A stretch of DNA of 26,600 nucleotides from an uncultured Paraburkholderia sp. GTDB lineage: Bacteria; Pseudomonadota; Gammaproteobacteria; Burkholderiales; Burkholderiaceae. Positions 1 to 6,556 of the stretch are shown in pieces. Both the position numbers and the translations under genes were made by a program. The notes beneath the pieces were generated by a model that was not told the origin of the DNA, did not search any database, and saw only the letters and a program-made list of their open reading frames with translations. Within the stretch, counting starts at the first letter, position 1. Every line of letters begins with the position of its first letter. The stretch lies in contig CALFSF010000038.1 of the NCBI GenBank assembly GCA_937917025.1, forward strand, positions 1-26,600, in the 5' to 3' direction.

Positions 1-104
1 TCGATGTGCTGGACCGGCCCGGCCTCGAAAAACGCGTATGCGAATGCTACGGCGTGGTGAAGCGCGAATTCGACCGCCTGCTGCCGGATTTGCGAGCGTT
101 ATAG
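1..104 (+). CDS. C-terminal end of an unidentified protein (partial)
   Basis: An open frame enters from the left edge (first full codon at position 3) and stops with TAG at 102-104. The visible 33-residue tail starts with DVLDRPGLEKR and ends with FDRLLPDLRAL. It is charged, has no membrane segment and has normal codon use for this genome, so it is probably the real end of a soluble protein. I do not recognise the family from so short a tail. The gene runs in the same direction as phosphoglucomutase, which starts 267 bases later. A small hairpin and a copy of the shared CGTACAGAC element lie between them, so the two are probably separate transcription units. Confidence 0.6.
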   Translation, partial: DVLDRPGLEKRVCECYGVVKREFDRLLPDLRAL

Positions 105-131
105 ACAACGCGATATGGGTGCGGGAGCACG

Positions 132-147
132 GCGATTTCGGAATCGC
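132..147 (+). terminator. Small hairpin after the first partial gene
   Basis: GCGATT (132-137) and AATCGC (142-147) form a perfect 6-bp stem around the tetraloop TCGG, 27 bases after the stop codon of the partial gene. No T-run follows, so this is at best a weak or Rho-assisted terminator or a 3'-end stabilising structure. Confidence 0.3.
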
Positions 148-230
148 AATGGGCGCGGGATCGGGCAAGGCGGATCCCGGATGAAATTCATTTTCAGTCT
201 TCTGCTGAACTAAGGGTCGAGGGTCGATAC

Positions 231-239
231 CGTACAGAC
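231..239 (+). promoter_or_regulatory. CGTACAGAC element, site A (upstream of phosphoglucomutase)
   Basis: Exact copy of the 9-mer CGTACAGAC found four times on the + strand of this window. Here it is preceded by ATAC, giving ATACCGTACAGAC, so two TAC trinucleotides lie 5 bases apart. It lies 132 bases before the ATG of phosphoglucomutase and points toward it. The likely role is binding of a shared regulator, inferred only from recurrence and placement. Confidence 0.5.
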
Positions 240-371
240 TTGTCCGCGTCGCGAATGAGACAGTGGTGTCTGGCGTTGAAAACATGTGTCGATCCGGCAT
301 CATCGCGGTCCCCGGCCATCGCCATCACGAGTCTCGACTACCAACGTACCCATGTACTCATGGAGATCGCG

Positions 372-2045
372 ATGAATATCAGTCCGCTCGCCGGCAAACC
401 GGCTCCCCCTTCCATGCTGGTCAATGTCCCGCGGCTTGTCACGGCGTACTACAGCGACAGGCCGGACCCCGCGGTCCCGGCGCAGCGGGTCGCGTTCGGC
501 ACCTCCGGGCATCGCGGCTCGGCGTTCGCGCGCAGCTTCAACGAGTGGCATGTGCTTGCCATCACGCAGGCCATTTGCCATTACCGGAAGCAGCAGGGTA
601 TCGACGGGCCGCTCTTTATCGGCATCGATACGCACGCATTGTCCGAACCCGCTTACGCGAGTGCGCTCGAGGTGCTGGCCGCCAACGGCGTCGAGGTCAT
701 GATTGCGCAAAACGGCGAGTACACGCCCACGCCGGCGGTCTCGCATGCAATCCTTGCGTACAACCGCGGCCGCGGCGCGGGACGCGCGGACGGCATCGTC
801 GTGACGCCGTCGCACAATCCGCCCGAAAGCGGCGGCTTCAAATACAACCCGCCGAACGGCGGCCCAGCCGACGAGACCGTGACCCGCTGGATCGAGGCGG
901 CCGCGAACGGCTTGCTCGAAAGCAGGCTGGACGGCGTGCTGCGCGTATGTCTCTCGAAGGCGCTGCGCGCCACGACGACGCACCGTCACGATTTCCTGAA
1001 CGCGTATATCGGCGATCTGGTCAACGTGATCGACATGGATGTGGTGCGCGGTGCACCGATCCGTCTTGGCGTCGATCCGCTGGGCGGCGCGGGCGTGCAC
1101 TACTGGGGGCCGATTGCCGAGCGCTACGGTTTGAATCTCAGCGTGATCAACGACGCGGTCGATCCCACGTTCCGTTTCATGAGCGTCGATTGGGATGGGC
1201 AGATTCGCATGGATCCGTCCTCGCCGTATGCGATGCAAACGCTGATCCACCAGAAGGATCACTTCGACGTGGCGTTTGCGTGCGACACCGATCACGACCG
1301 TCACGGCATCGTCACCCGGCACGCCGGGCTCCTGCCGCCGAACCACTATCTCGCGGTTCTCATCGACTATCTGTATGCGCATCGTCCGCGGTGGCGCGCG
1401 CAGGCGGCAGTGGGCAAGACCATCGTCAGCAGCCAGATGATCGATCGCGTCACGGAGAAACTCGGCCGCCCGCTTTACGAAGTGCCGGTTGGCTTCAAAT
1501 GGTTTGTCGATGGCCTGCTTGACGGTTCACTCGGTTTCGCGGGCGAGGAGAGCGCGGGTGCGAGTTGTCTGCGGCTCGACGGCACGGCGTGGAGCACCGA
1601 CAAGGATGGCATCGTACCCGCATTGCTTTCGGCCGAAATCACCACCCGCACGGGGCGCGACCCCGCCGAAATTTATCGCGACCTGACCCGGCGGCTGGGC
1701 GAGCCGGCCGAACGGCGAGTTCAGGCGGCGGCGACCGCGCCGCAGCGCGCGGCGCTCGCGCGGCTCTCGCCCGCGCAGTTTCCTCACACCGAACTGGCCG
1801 GCGAAAAAATCGAACGCGTGCTCGACCGGGCGCCGGGCAACGGCGCGGCCATTGGCGGCATCAAGGTGGTCACGAAGAGCGGCTGGTTTGCCGCGCGCCC
1901 GTCAGGCACTGAGGATATCTACAAGATTTACGCGGAAAGCTTTCGTGGCGAGGATCATCTCACGCGTATCGTCGACGAGGCTCAAGCGATGGTCGACAGC
2001 ACGCTTGCTGCGCAGACGGTCGCCCACGATGACTCGCTGCCGTGA
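372..2045 (+). CDS. pgm: Phosphoglucomutase (alpha-D-glucose-specific)
   Basis: The enzyme interconverts glucose-6-phosphate and glucose-1-phosphate in the cytoplasm, supplying the precursor of UDP-glucose. The 557-residue product fits the E. coli-type Pgm family (about 546). Visible motifs are the phosphoserine loop TPSHNP with Ser147, the magnesium loop DTDHDRHG (Asp305, 307, 309), the sugar-binding loop GEES near 391-394 and the phosphate-binding RPSGTED from residue 509. The frame is open further upstream, but ATG 372 has GGAG at 362-365 and begins MNISPLAGKP, as expected. An in-frame ATG at 360 has no SD. The gene converges with transketolase. UDP-glucose made from its product is the donor of the cyclic glucan synthase encoded about 4 kb downstream, which suggests a joint role. 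Confidence 0.95.
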   Translation: MNISPLAGKPAPPSMLVNVPRLVTAYYSDRPDPAVPAQRVAFGTSGHRGSAFARSFNEWHVLAITQAICHYRKQQGIDGPLFIGIDTHALSEPAYASALEVLAANGVEVMIAQNGEYTPTPAVSHAILAYNRGRGAGRADGIVVTPSHNPPESGGFKYNPPNGGPADETVTRWIEAAANGLLESRLDGVLRVCLSKALRATTTHRHDFLNAYIGDLVNVIDMDVVRGAPIRLGVDPLGGAGVHYWGPIAERYGLNLSVINDAVDPTFRFMSVDWDGQIRMDPSSPYAMQTLIHQKDHFDVAFACDTDHDRHGIVTRHAGLLPPNHYLAVLIDYLYAHRPRWRAQAAVGKTIVSSQMIDRVTEKLGRPLYEVPVGFKWFVDGLLDGSLGFAGEESAGASCLRLDGTAWSTDKDGIVPALLSAEITTRTGRDPAEIYRDLTRRLGEPAERRVQAAATAPQRAALARLSPAQFPHTELAGEKIERVLDRAPGNGAAIGGIKVVTKSGWFAARPSGTEDIYKIYAESFRGEDHLTRIVDEAQAMVDSTLAAQTVAHDDSLP

Positions 2046-2089
2046 TAAACGCGGAAAGCCGTATAAGTGTGTGATGTGGAGCATGGCCG

Positions 2090-2109
2090 GCCCGGCACAC
2101 TGGCCGGGC
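2090..2109. terminator. Candidate bidirectional terminator between pgm and transketolase
   Basis: GCCCGGC (2090-2096) and GCCGGGC (2103-2109) form a perfect 7-bp GC stem with a 6-base loop. It lies midway in the 94-base gap between two convergent genes, where a terminator for both is expected. No T-tract follows on either strand, so function is uncertain. Confidence 0.4.
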
Positions 2110-2139
2110 ACAACGGCAACGGCTTCCGCTTTTCAGGCG

Positions 2140-4215
2140 CTAGATTGACAACGCCATCGCGCGTGCGCAGACGTTATCGACGGTGAAACCATATTCGCGC
2201 ATCAGGACATCGGCGGGTGCCGACGCACCGAAGCGCTCGACGCCGAGCACCTCGCCGCGCTCGCCGACATAGCGATGCCAGCCTTGCGGCACGCCGGCCT
2301 CGATCGCCAGCCGCGCGCCGACCGAAGGCGGCAGCACCGTGTCCCGATACGCTTGCGGCTGCGCGTCGAACAGCGACCAGCACGGCAGCGAGACCACGCG
2401 CACCGCGACGTTCTGCGCCAGCAAACGCTCGCGCGCGGCCATCGCGAGCCCGACTTCCGAGCCGGTCGCGATCAGGATCAAGGCCGGCTTGCCGCCGGGC
2501 GCGTCCGCGAGGATGTAGCCGCCGCGCCGCAGACCGTCGGCGGCACTGAACTGCGCACGGTCGATGGTCGGCACGTTCTGGCGCGTCAGGATGAGCGCGG
2601 TGGGCCGGTCGCGCGTTTCCAGCGCCACGCGCCAGGCGACGGCGGTTTCGTTGGCGTCGGCGGGGCGAATCACATTGAGGTTCGGCACGGCCCGCAGGCT
2701 GGCGAGCTGTTCGACGGGCTGATGCGTCGAGCCGTCTTCGCCGAGCGCGAGACTGTCGTGCGTGAACACATAGATCACACGCAGATGCATGAGCGCCGCA
2801 AGCCGGATCGGCGGACGCATGTAGTCCGAAAAAATCAGGAACGTCGCGCCGAACGGGATGGTTCCGCCGTGGGCGGCGAGGCCGTTCAGGATCGCGCCCA
2901 TGCCATGCTCGCGCACGCCGAAGTGCAGATTGCGGCCGGCGCGGCTCCAGCCGCCTTCTTCGGAGCCTTGCCGGTCGCGGGCGCTGGCGCCGGGCGCTTC
3001 GAAGTCGCCGAGCCCCGACAGCGCGGTAAACGTGGACGGATCGAGATCCGCGGAGCCGCCGGTCAGCGCCGGCAGGCGCGGCGCGATCGCGTTCATCACC
3101 TTGCCCGATGCGACCCGCGTGGCGATACCTTTGGCATCGGCGGGAAAGAGCGGGATGTCCTGATCCCAGCCGGCCGGCAATTCACCGCGCGTCGCGTTCA
3201 GCAGTTCCCCGGCAAGCTCCGGAAACGCCTGCTGGTAAGCGGAGAAACGCGTGTCCCATTCGGTTTCTCTTTGCCGACCCTCATCGAGCGCGCGACGAAA
3301 ATGCGCGCTTGCCGGCTCGGGGATATAAAACGCCGGCTCGGTCGGCCAGCCGAGATTCTGTTTGGTCAGACGCACTTCTTCCTCGCCGAGCGGCGAGCCG
3401 TGCGCCTTGTAGGTATCCTGCCTGTTCGGCGAGCCGTAACCGAGATGCGTGCGCACCAGAATCAGCGACGGGCGCCGGGTTTCGGCGCGCGCGTTGGCGA
3501 GCGCCTGTTCGATCGCGGCCCGATCGTTGCCGTCGCCGATCGACTGGACATGCCAGCCATACGCTTCGAAACGCCGCGCGCGGTCTTCGCTGAACGTGAT
3601 GTCGGTGCCCGCGGAAAGCGTGACCTCGTTGTCGTCATAGAGATAGATCAGCTTGCCGAGCTGCAAATGACCGGCGAGCGACGCGGCCTCCGATGCGACG
3701 CCTTCCATCAGATCGCCGTCGCTGACGATGCCGTAGGTGAAGTGATCGACGATGTCGAAGCCCGGCCGGTTGTAGCGCGCGGCAAGGTGCGCTTCGGCCA
3801 TCGCCATGCCGACGGCGTTCGCGAGGCCCTGGCCGAGCGGACCGGTCGTCGTCTCGACGCCCGGCGTCAAACCGCGTTCCGGATGGCCCGGCGTGAGGCT
3901 GCCCCATTGACGAAACTGCTTGATCTGTTCGAGCGGCAGATCGTAGCCCGTCATGTGAAGCAGGCTGTACAGCAGCATCGAGCCGTGTCCGGCCGACAGC
4001 ACGAAGCGATCGCGATCGAGCCATCCCGGATTCGCCGGGTTGTGTTTGAGAAAGCGGGTCCACAGCACGTAAGCCATCGATGCCGCACCGAGCGGCAGAC
4101 CGGGATGGCCGCTGTCGGCTTTCTGCACCGCATCGACCGACAGGAAACGCAACGTGTTGACGCACAGATCGTCCAGCGTCGCGGCGCTGGGCGAGGGGGA
4201 AGCCGCTGAGCTCAT
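2140..4215 (-). CDS. tkt: Transketolase
   Basis: This ThDP-dependent enzyme moves two-carbon ketol units between sugar phosphates in the non-oxidative pentose phosphate pathway. The 691-residue product has the full architecture. The ThDP-binding N-terminal domain has His37 in SGHPG, the SAGHGS motif with His77, and the diphosphate/Mg site SDGDLMEG at 165-172. The pyrimidine-binding domain carries the cofactor-activating glutamate Glu436 in VREHGMG. A C-terminal domain ends at MALSI. ATG 4215 is supported by AAGGAGA six bases upstream. A short GC hairpin (4243-4259) sits in the leader. The location beside pgm and envelope-stress genes, away from other central carbon genes, suggests this is an accessory copy rather than the housekeeping one (inference). 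Confidence 0.96.
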   Translation of the reverse strand: MSSAASPSPSAATLDDLCVNTLRFLSVDAVQKADSGHPGLPLGAASMAYVLWTRFLKHNPANPGWLDRDRFVLSAGHGSMLLYSLLHMTGYDLPLEQIKQFRQWGSLTPGHPERGLTPGVETTTGPLGQGLANAVGMAMAEAHLAARYNRPGFDIVDHFTYGIVSDGDLMEGVASEAASLAGHLQLGKLIYLYDDNEVTLSAGTDITFSEDRARRFEAYGWHVQSIGDGNDRAAIEQALANARAETRRPSLILVRTHLGYGSPNRQDTYKAHGSPLGEEEVRLTKQNLGWPTEPAFYIPEPASAHFRRALDEGRQRETEWDTRFSAYQQAFPELAGELLNATRGELPAGWDQDIPLFPADAKGIATRVASGKVMNAIAPRLPALTGGSADLDPSTFTALSGLGDFEAPGASARDRQGSEEGGWSRAGRNLHFGVREHGMGAILNGLAAHGGTIPFGATFLIFSDYMRPPIRLAALMHLRVIYVFTHDSLALGEDGSTHQPVEQLASLRAVPNLNVIRPADANETAVAWRVALETRDRPTALILTRQNVPTIDRAQFSAADGLRRGGYILADAPGGKPALILIATGSEVGLAMAARERLLAQNVAVRVVSLPCWSLFDAQPQAYRDTVLPPSVGARLAIEAGVPQGWHRYVGERGEVLGVERFGASAPADVLMREYGFTVDNVCARAMALSI

Positions 4216-4330
4216 GCGTACTCTCCTTGATTGCTACAGATGGGCGGCGCGGTGCCGCCATGAGCGAATGGACCGGAGTGCCGTCATGCGCTCAACCGGT
4301 GCAACGACCAGGCGCGTGGGCTTAAACGGA

Positions 4331-4355
4331 CGGGGGCCGTATCGTATCGCCCCCG
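4331..4355 (-). terminator. Hairpin terminator after the PRC-barrel gene
   Basis: CGGGGGC (4331-4337) and GCCCCCG (4349-4355) make a perfect 7-bp stem with an 11-base loop. Read leftward it starts 6 bases after the PRC-barrel stop codon and is followed by TCCGTTTAAG, a weak T-rich tail. It probably ends the SYLF/PRC transcript and separates it from transketolase. Confidence 0.5.
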
Positions 4356-4361
4356 GTTGTC

Positions 4362-5186
4362 TTACGGCGCATCAGTCCGTGTGTGTGTATCCAGTGAGGC
4401 TGGTCCTGCATCTGACCAGTATCCGTCCTTGCCATAATACGCGTGGAGTGCTGCTTCATAGCTGCGATGAATGGGTATCGAGTCATCGTAGGCGGGGCTA
4501 TTCATGATGGCTTCGCGGGTCAGCGTGGTGGAGACGGTCGACGCAAGCCAGTCGACGAGCCCGATCCAGCGCGTTGCGATCAGCACTTCCTTGCCGCCGG
4601 GCCACCAGTTGCGCGTATCGACGCACAGGTAGCGAATGGCCCACGCGGTGTCGTCATAGATGAAACCCGAGACATGGCCGATGCTGCCGTCGGCGGCTTC
4701 GATGTGATCGCCATGGACCTCATCCGTGCTGTGCAGATGAACATCGGCGGGCGGCTGCGCGGCCGGCTGCCCGGCCCAGAGCGGGGGCTCCGGCGCGAGA
4801 CCCGTTGCGGTATCCGGCGGATCGAACGCCGGACAGGCGCCCATTCCCCACAGGTTCGGGCCGCCCCAGTAGGTCGGATAGTTGTAGTGGCGCAGGTATT
4901 CGACTTCATGCTGGCGCGACACCGGCTTGTGCGTGTCGACACCCGGGCTGTCTCTCACTTGTTGCTGCGTGAGATTCACCTGGACGACATTCGACGACGG
5001 CTTCGCGTGCCTGACCGAATAGGGTGAAATCAGGACCCGGCGGTCGTTGAGCCAGTTTCCCGTTTCGACTACCAGATAACGCACGCCCCACGCTTCGTCA
5101 TCGAAATAGACCTGATCGACCGTGCCGATGTCGCCATCGAATGCGCTGACCGTGCAGCCGTGTAGATCCTTGATGCTCCGTAACAT
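4362..5186 (-). CDS. Protein with two PRC-barrel domains
   Basis: PRC-barrels are small beta-barrels found in RNA-processing and photosynthetic reaction-centre proteins and in many stress proteins of unknown function. The 274-residue product contains two diverged copies. Residues 1-100 contain VYFDDEAWGVRYLVVETGNW and residues about 160-250 contain IYDDTAWAIRYLCVDTRNW. Each is followed by a similar tail ending in a Tyr/Trp-rich patch (YPTYWGG, YGKDGYW). A Pro/Ala-rich linker (about 120-155) joins them. No signal peptide or membrane segment is visible, so the protein is probably cytoplasmic. ATG 5186 (MLRSIKDL) follows GGGGAGA by four bases. An upstream in-frame ATG (5201) lacks an SD. It follows the SYLF lipoprotein in the same direction, with a strong hairpin between. 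Biochemical function is unknown. Confidence 0.88.
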   Translation of the reverse strand: MLRSIKDLHGCTVSAFDGDIGTVDQVYFDDEAWGVRYLVVETGNWLNDRRVLISPYSVRHAKPSSNVVQVNLTQQQVRDSPGVDTHKPVSRQHEVEYLRHYNYPTYWGGPNLWGMGACPAFDPPDTATGLAPEPPLWAGQPAAQPPADVHLHSTDEVHGDHIEAADGSIGHVSGFIYDDTAWAIRYLCVDTRNWWPGGKEVLIATRWIGLVDWLASTVSTTLTREAIMNSPAYDDSIPIHRSYEAALHAYYGKDGYWSDAGPASLDTHTRTDAP

Positions 5187-5193
5187 GATTTCT

Positions 5194-5233
5194 CCCCGCA
5201 TCGAACCGGGGCATGGTCACATGCCATGCCCCG
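5194..5233 (-). promoter_or_regulatory. PRC-barrel leader with two mutually exclusive hairpins
   Basis: Read leftward, the 10-mer CGGGGCATGG (5233-5224) and CCATGCCCCG (5216-5207) form a perfect 10-bp stem with a 7-base loop. The CCCCG at its 3' end can instead pair with CGGGG at 5198-5194, which contains the start of the SD GGGGAGA of the PRC-barrel gene. The long hairpin leaves the SD free and the alternative covers it. The long hairpin could also be a partial terminator after the SYLF gene, though there is no T-run. Confidence 0.4.
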
Positions 5234-5267
5234 TCCATCCGCGCCGTCCATCGGCCCGTCGCAGCGG

Positions 5268-5855
5268 TCACAGCGTTTTGAGCCGCGTCACCTTGGTGCC
5301 TTCGAGCGAGACGCCTGCCATCAAGCCGCTGTTGGTCAGCACGAACGCATCCACCTGGCCGGTGGCGGTGCTCGTATCCAGATCGCCGTTCGCGCCGACC
5401 TTCAATACCGCGACGGACGCGTCGCCGCCTGCCGACCAGCCGTCGGCGCTGCGGAACCGGTTGAGCGCATCGTCGGTCATGAACAGGAAAATGATCGCGC
5501 GCGACTGGGCGCCGATCTGCCATCCAAGCGAGCCGGTCGCCGTGCTGTAGTACCCGACCGTGCGTCCGGCGACGCGCAGCGAACCTTCGCCGTACTGGCC
5601 GCCGACAAAGAAGCCGGCGTCGATGACCGACGGGAAGACCAGCACGCCGTGCGCCTTGCTGACGAGTTCTCGCGAACCGTGCGCCGCGCTGTAAAGGCGT
5701 GTCAGCGTCGAGTCGACACCTGTGTCGATCGTATGGCGCTTGTCTCCCTGCTCGCCTTTGGAGTCGGACAGGCTGGTGGTGGTGCATCCCGAGACCGCCA
5801 GGCCGAGCGCGAGAATCGACCCTGGTGTGCTCCATATGAAAGTTCGTCTTAGCAT
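5268..5855 (-). CDS. SYLF-domain (Ysc84-like) lipid-binding lipoprotein
   Basis: The 195-residue product starts with a lipoprotein signal peptide: MLRR, a hydrophobic stretch, and the lipobox VSGC with acylated Cys24. The mature part matches the SYLF/Ysc84 family, with AHGVLVFPSVIDAGFFVGGQYGEG, the GYYSTATGSLGWQIGAQSRAII region and a C-terminal ADAF/VLTNSGLMAGVSLEGT-like strand pattern. SYLF domains bind phosphoinositides in eukaryotes; the bacterial proteins are envelope lipoproteins of unclear role. ATG 5855 follows AGGAGAG by four bases. The gene lies 81 bases upstream of the PRC-barrel gene on the same strand and is probably co-transcribed with it. It diverges from the small membrane protein and glucan synthase genes across a spacer with two GTAC-type elements. 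Confidence 0.9.
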   Translation of the reverse strand: MLRRTFIWSTPGSILALGLAVSGCTTTSLSDSKGEQGDKRHTIDTGVDSTLTRLYSAAHGSRELVSKAHGVLVFPSVIDAGFFVGGQYGEGSLRVAGRTVGYYSTATGSLGWQIGAQSRAIIFLFMTDDALNRFRSADGWSAGGDASVAVLKVGANGDLDTSTATGQVDAFVLTNSGLMAGVSLEGTKVTRLKTL

Positions 5856-5915
5856 GATTCTCTCCTGGTGATCCTGTGATGCCGCTGACGCTACGCCAGC
5901 GCGCATGCGGATGCG

Positions 5916-5929
5916 GTACGACAGCGTAC
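5916..5929. promoter_or_regulatory. Inverted GTAC element, site E
   Basis: GTACG-ACAG-CGTAC is a perfect 5-bp inverted repeat with a 4-base spacer, followed by AA. It shares GTACGNCAGCGTACA with site C in front of the debranching-enzyme gene about 15 kb away. It lies 61 bases upstream of the SYLF start and may serve either divergent gene. Confidence 0.4.
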
Positions 5930-5984
5930 AAATTGCTGGTTTCCACACTGACCTTGCGATCTGGCCGCGATGAAAGTCCTTCAG

Positions 5985-5993
5985 CGTACAGAC
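5985..5993 (+). promoter_or_regulatory. CGTACAGAC element, site B (upstream of small membrane protein / glucan synthase)
   Basis: Exact 9-mer CGTACAGAC preceded by CAG, as at sites C and E. A degenerate half-site GTCC lies 10 bases before the GTAC core. It points toward the rightward genes, 339 bases before the ATG at 6333, and is immediately followed by a 7-bp hairpin at 5998-6015. Confidence 0.5.
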
Positions 5994-6332
5994 ACGCCAT
6001 GCGTGGAGACGCATGATCTGTGCCTGGCGCAGATTTGCCGGGCACGAGCGTGGAGTCGTTCATGCGATACCCGCTTGTGTGTTCATCGAAATGGCGAACC
6101 GCGTTATCGCGGAGATCGACGCGGAGGCGCAACAGCGTCACATCACGAGTCATGGGTTCGGCATTCATCGCGTTGGGCGTGCGTGCGCGAACCCGGCCAT
6201 GCGGAGGTCCGCAACCCGCCCGAGGCGCGCGGAACAGATCTTGCTGAGCCGTGATAGCGGCCTTTCGTTTGCACGCGCGCTTTGCTTCGCTGCCGCGCGA
6301 ACCGGAACCGGCATTCGACCAAAGGACAGGAT

Positions 6333-6443
6333 ATGACACACGCAATGTGGGGCATCGTGCTCGGGATGGTGCTGATGTTCGGCTTCTCGCTGAACCGCTA
6401 CGGACACAGTCTCGTGCAGGCGGGCAAGAAACGCGGCAGGTAG
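6333..6443 (+). CDS. 36-residue single-pass membrane peptide
   Basis: A short frame of 37 codons begins with ATG 6333, preceded by AAAGGA with a 6-base spacer, a strong SD. The translation begins MTHAMWGIVLGMVLMFGFSL, which is one hydrophobic segment, and ends in a basic tail (QAGKKRGR). This predicts a single transmembrane helix with a cytoplasmic positive C-terminus. It is on the same strand as the cyclic glucan synthase, whose start is about 113 bases downstream, past a strong hairpin. It may be a small membrane partner or an independent stress peptide. I do not recognise a family. The SD and hydrophobic design make it more likely real than not. Confidence 0.6.
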   Translation: MTHAMWGIVLGMVLMFGFSLNRYGHSLVQAGKKRGR

Positions 6444-6479
6444 GCGCGCGAGGCAGGAGCGCATGCCTCGATTCAGTAT

Positions 6480-6509
6480 CCGTGATCCGGCAATCTGGCC
6501 GGATCACGG
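6480..6509 (+). terminator. Perfect 12-bp hairpin before the cyclic glucan synthase
   Basis: CCGTGATCCGGC (6480-6491) and GCCGGATCACGG (6498-6509) form an uninterrupted 12-bp stem with loop AATCTG. It begins 37 bases after the stop of the 36-residue gene and ends 47 bases before the likely start of the synthase. No T-run follows, so it may be a partial terminator, an attenuator or an mRNA-stabilising element between the two genes. Confidence 0.5.
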
Positions 6510-6556
6510 CGAGGATGCCGCCAGTTCTGTTTCCTGGCGGGATCGGCTCGCATTCA

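Larger units (their letters stand above)
5856..6332. other. Divergent 477-base intergenic region
   Basis: This spacer separates the leftward SYLF lipoprotein gene from the rightward 36-residue membrane peptide gene. It holds an inverted GTAC element (5916-5929), an exact CGTACAGAC copy (5985-5993) and, 4 bases after that, a perfect 7-bp hairpin (CATGCGT 5998-6004 / ACGCATG 6009-6015, loop GGAG). The frames that cross 6000-6330 give Arg/Cys-rich, low-complexity translations without supporting SD sites, and I regard them as non-coding. The second half has no structure that I can recognise. Confidence 0.6.

Noticed and set aside
2275..4209. A 644-codon open frame antisense to transketolase
   Set aside because: Arg-rich translation lacking domains, fully inside a well-supported transketolase gene.
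5970..6336. Overlapping plus-strand frames in the divergent spacer
   Set aside because: Cys/Arg-rich translations with no SD and no agreement between frames; the region contains regulatory elements instead.
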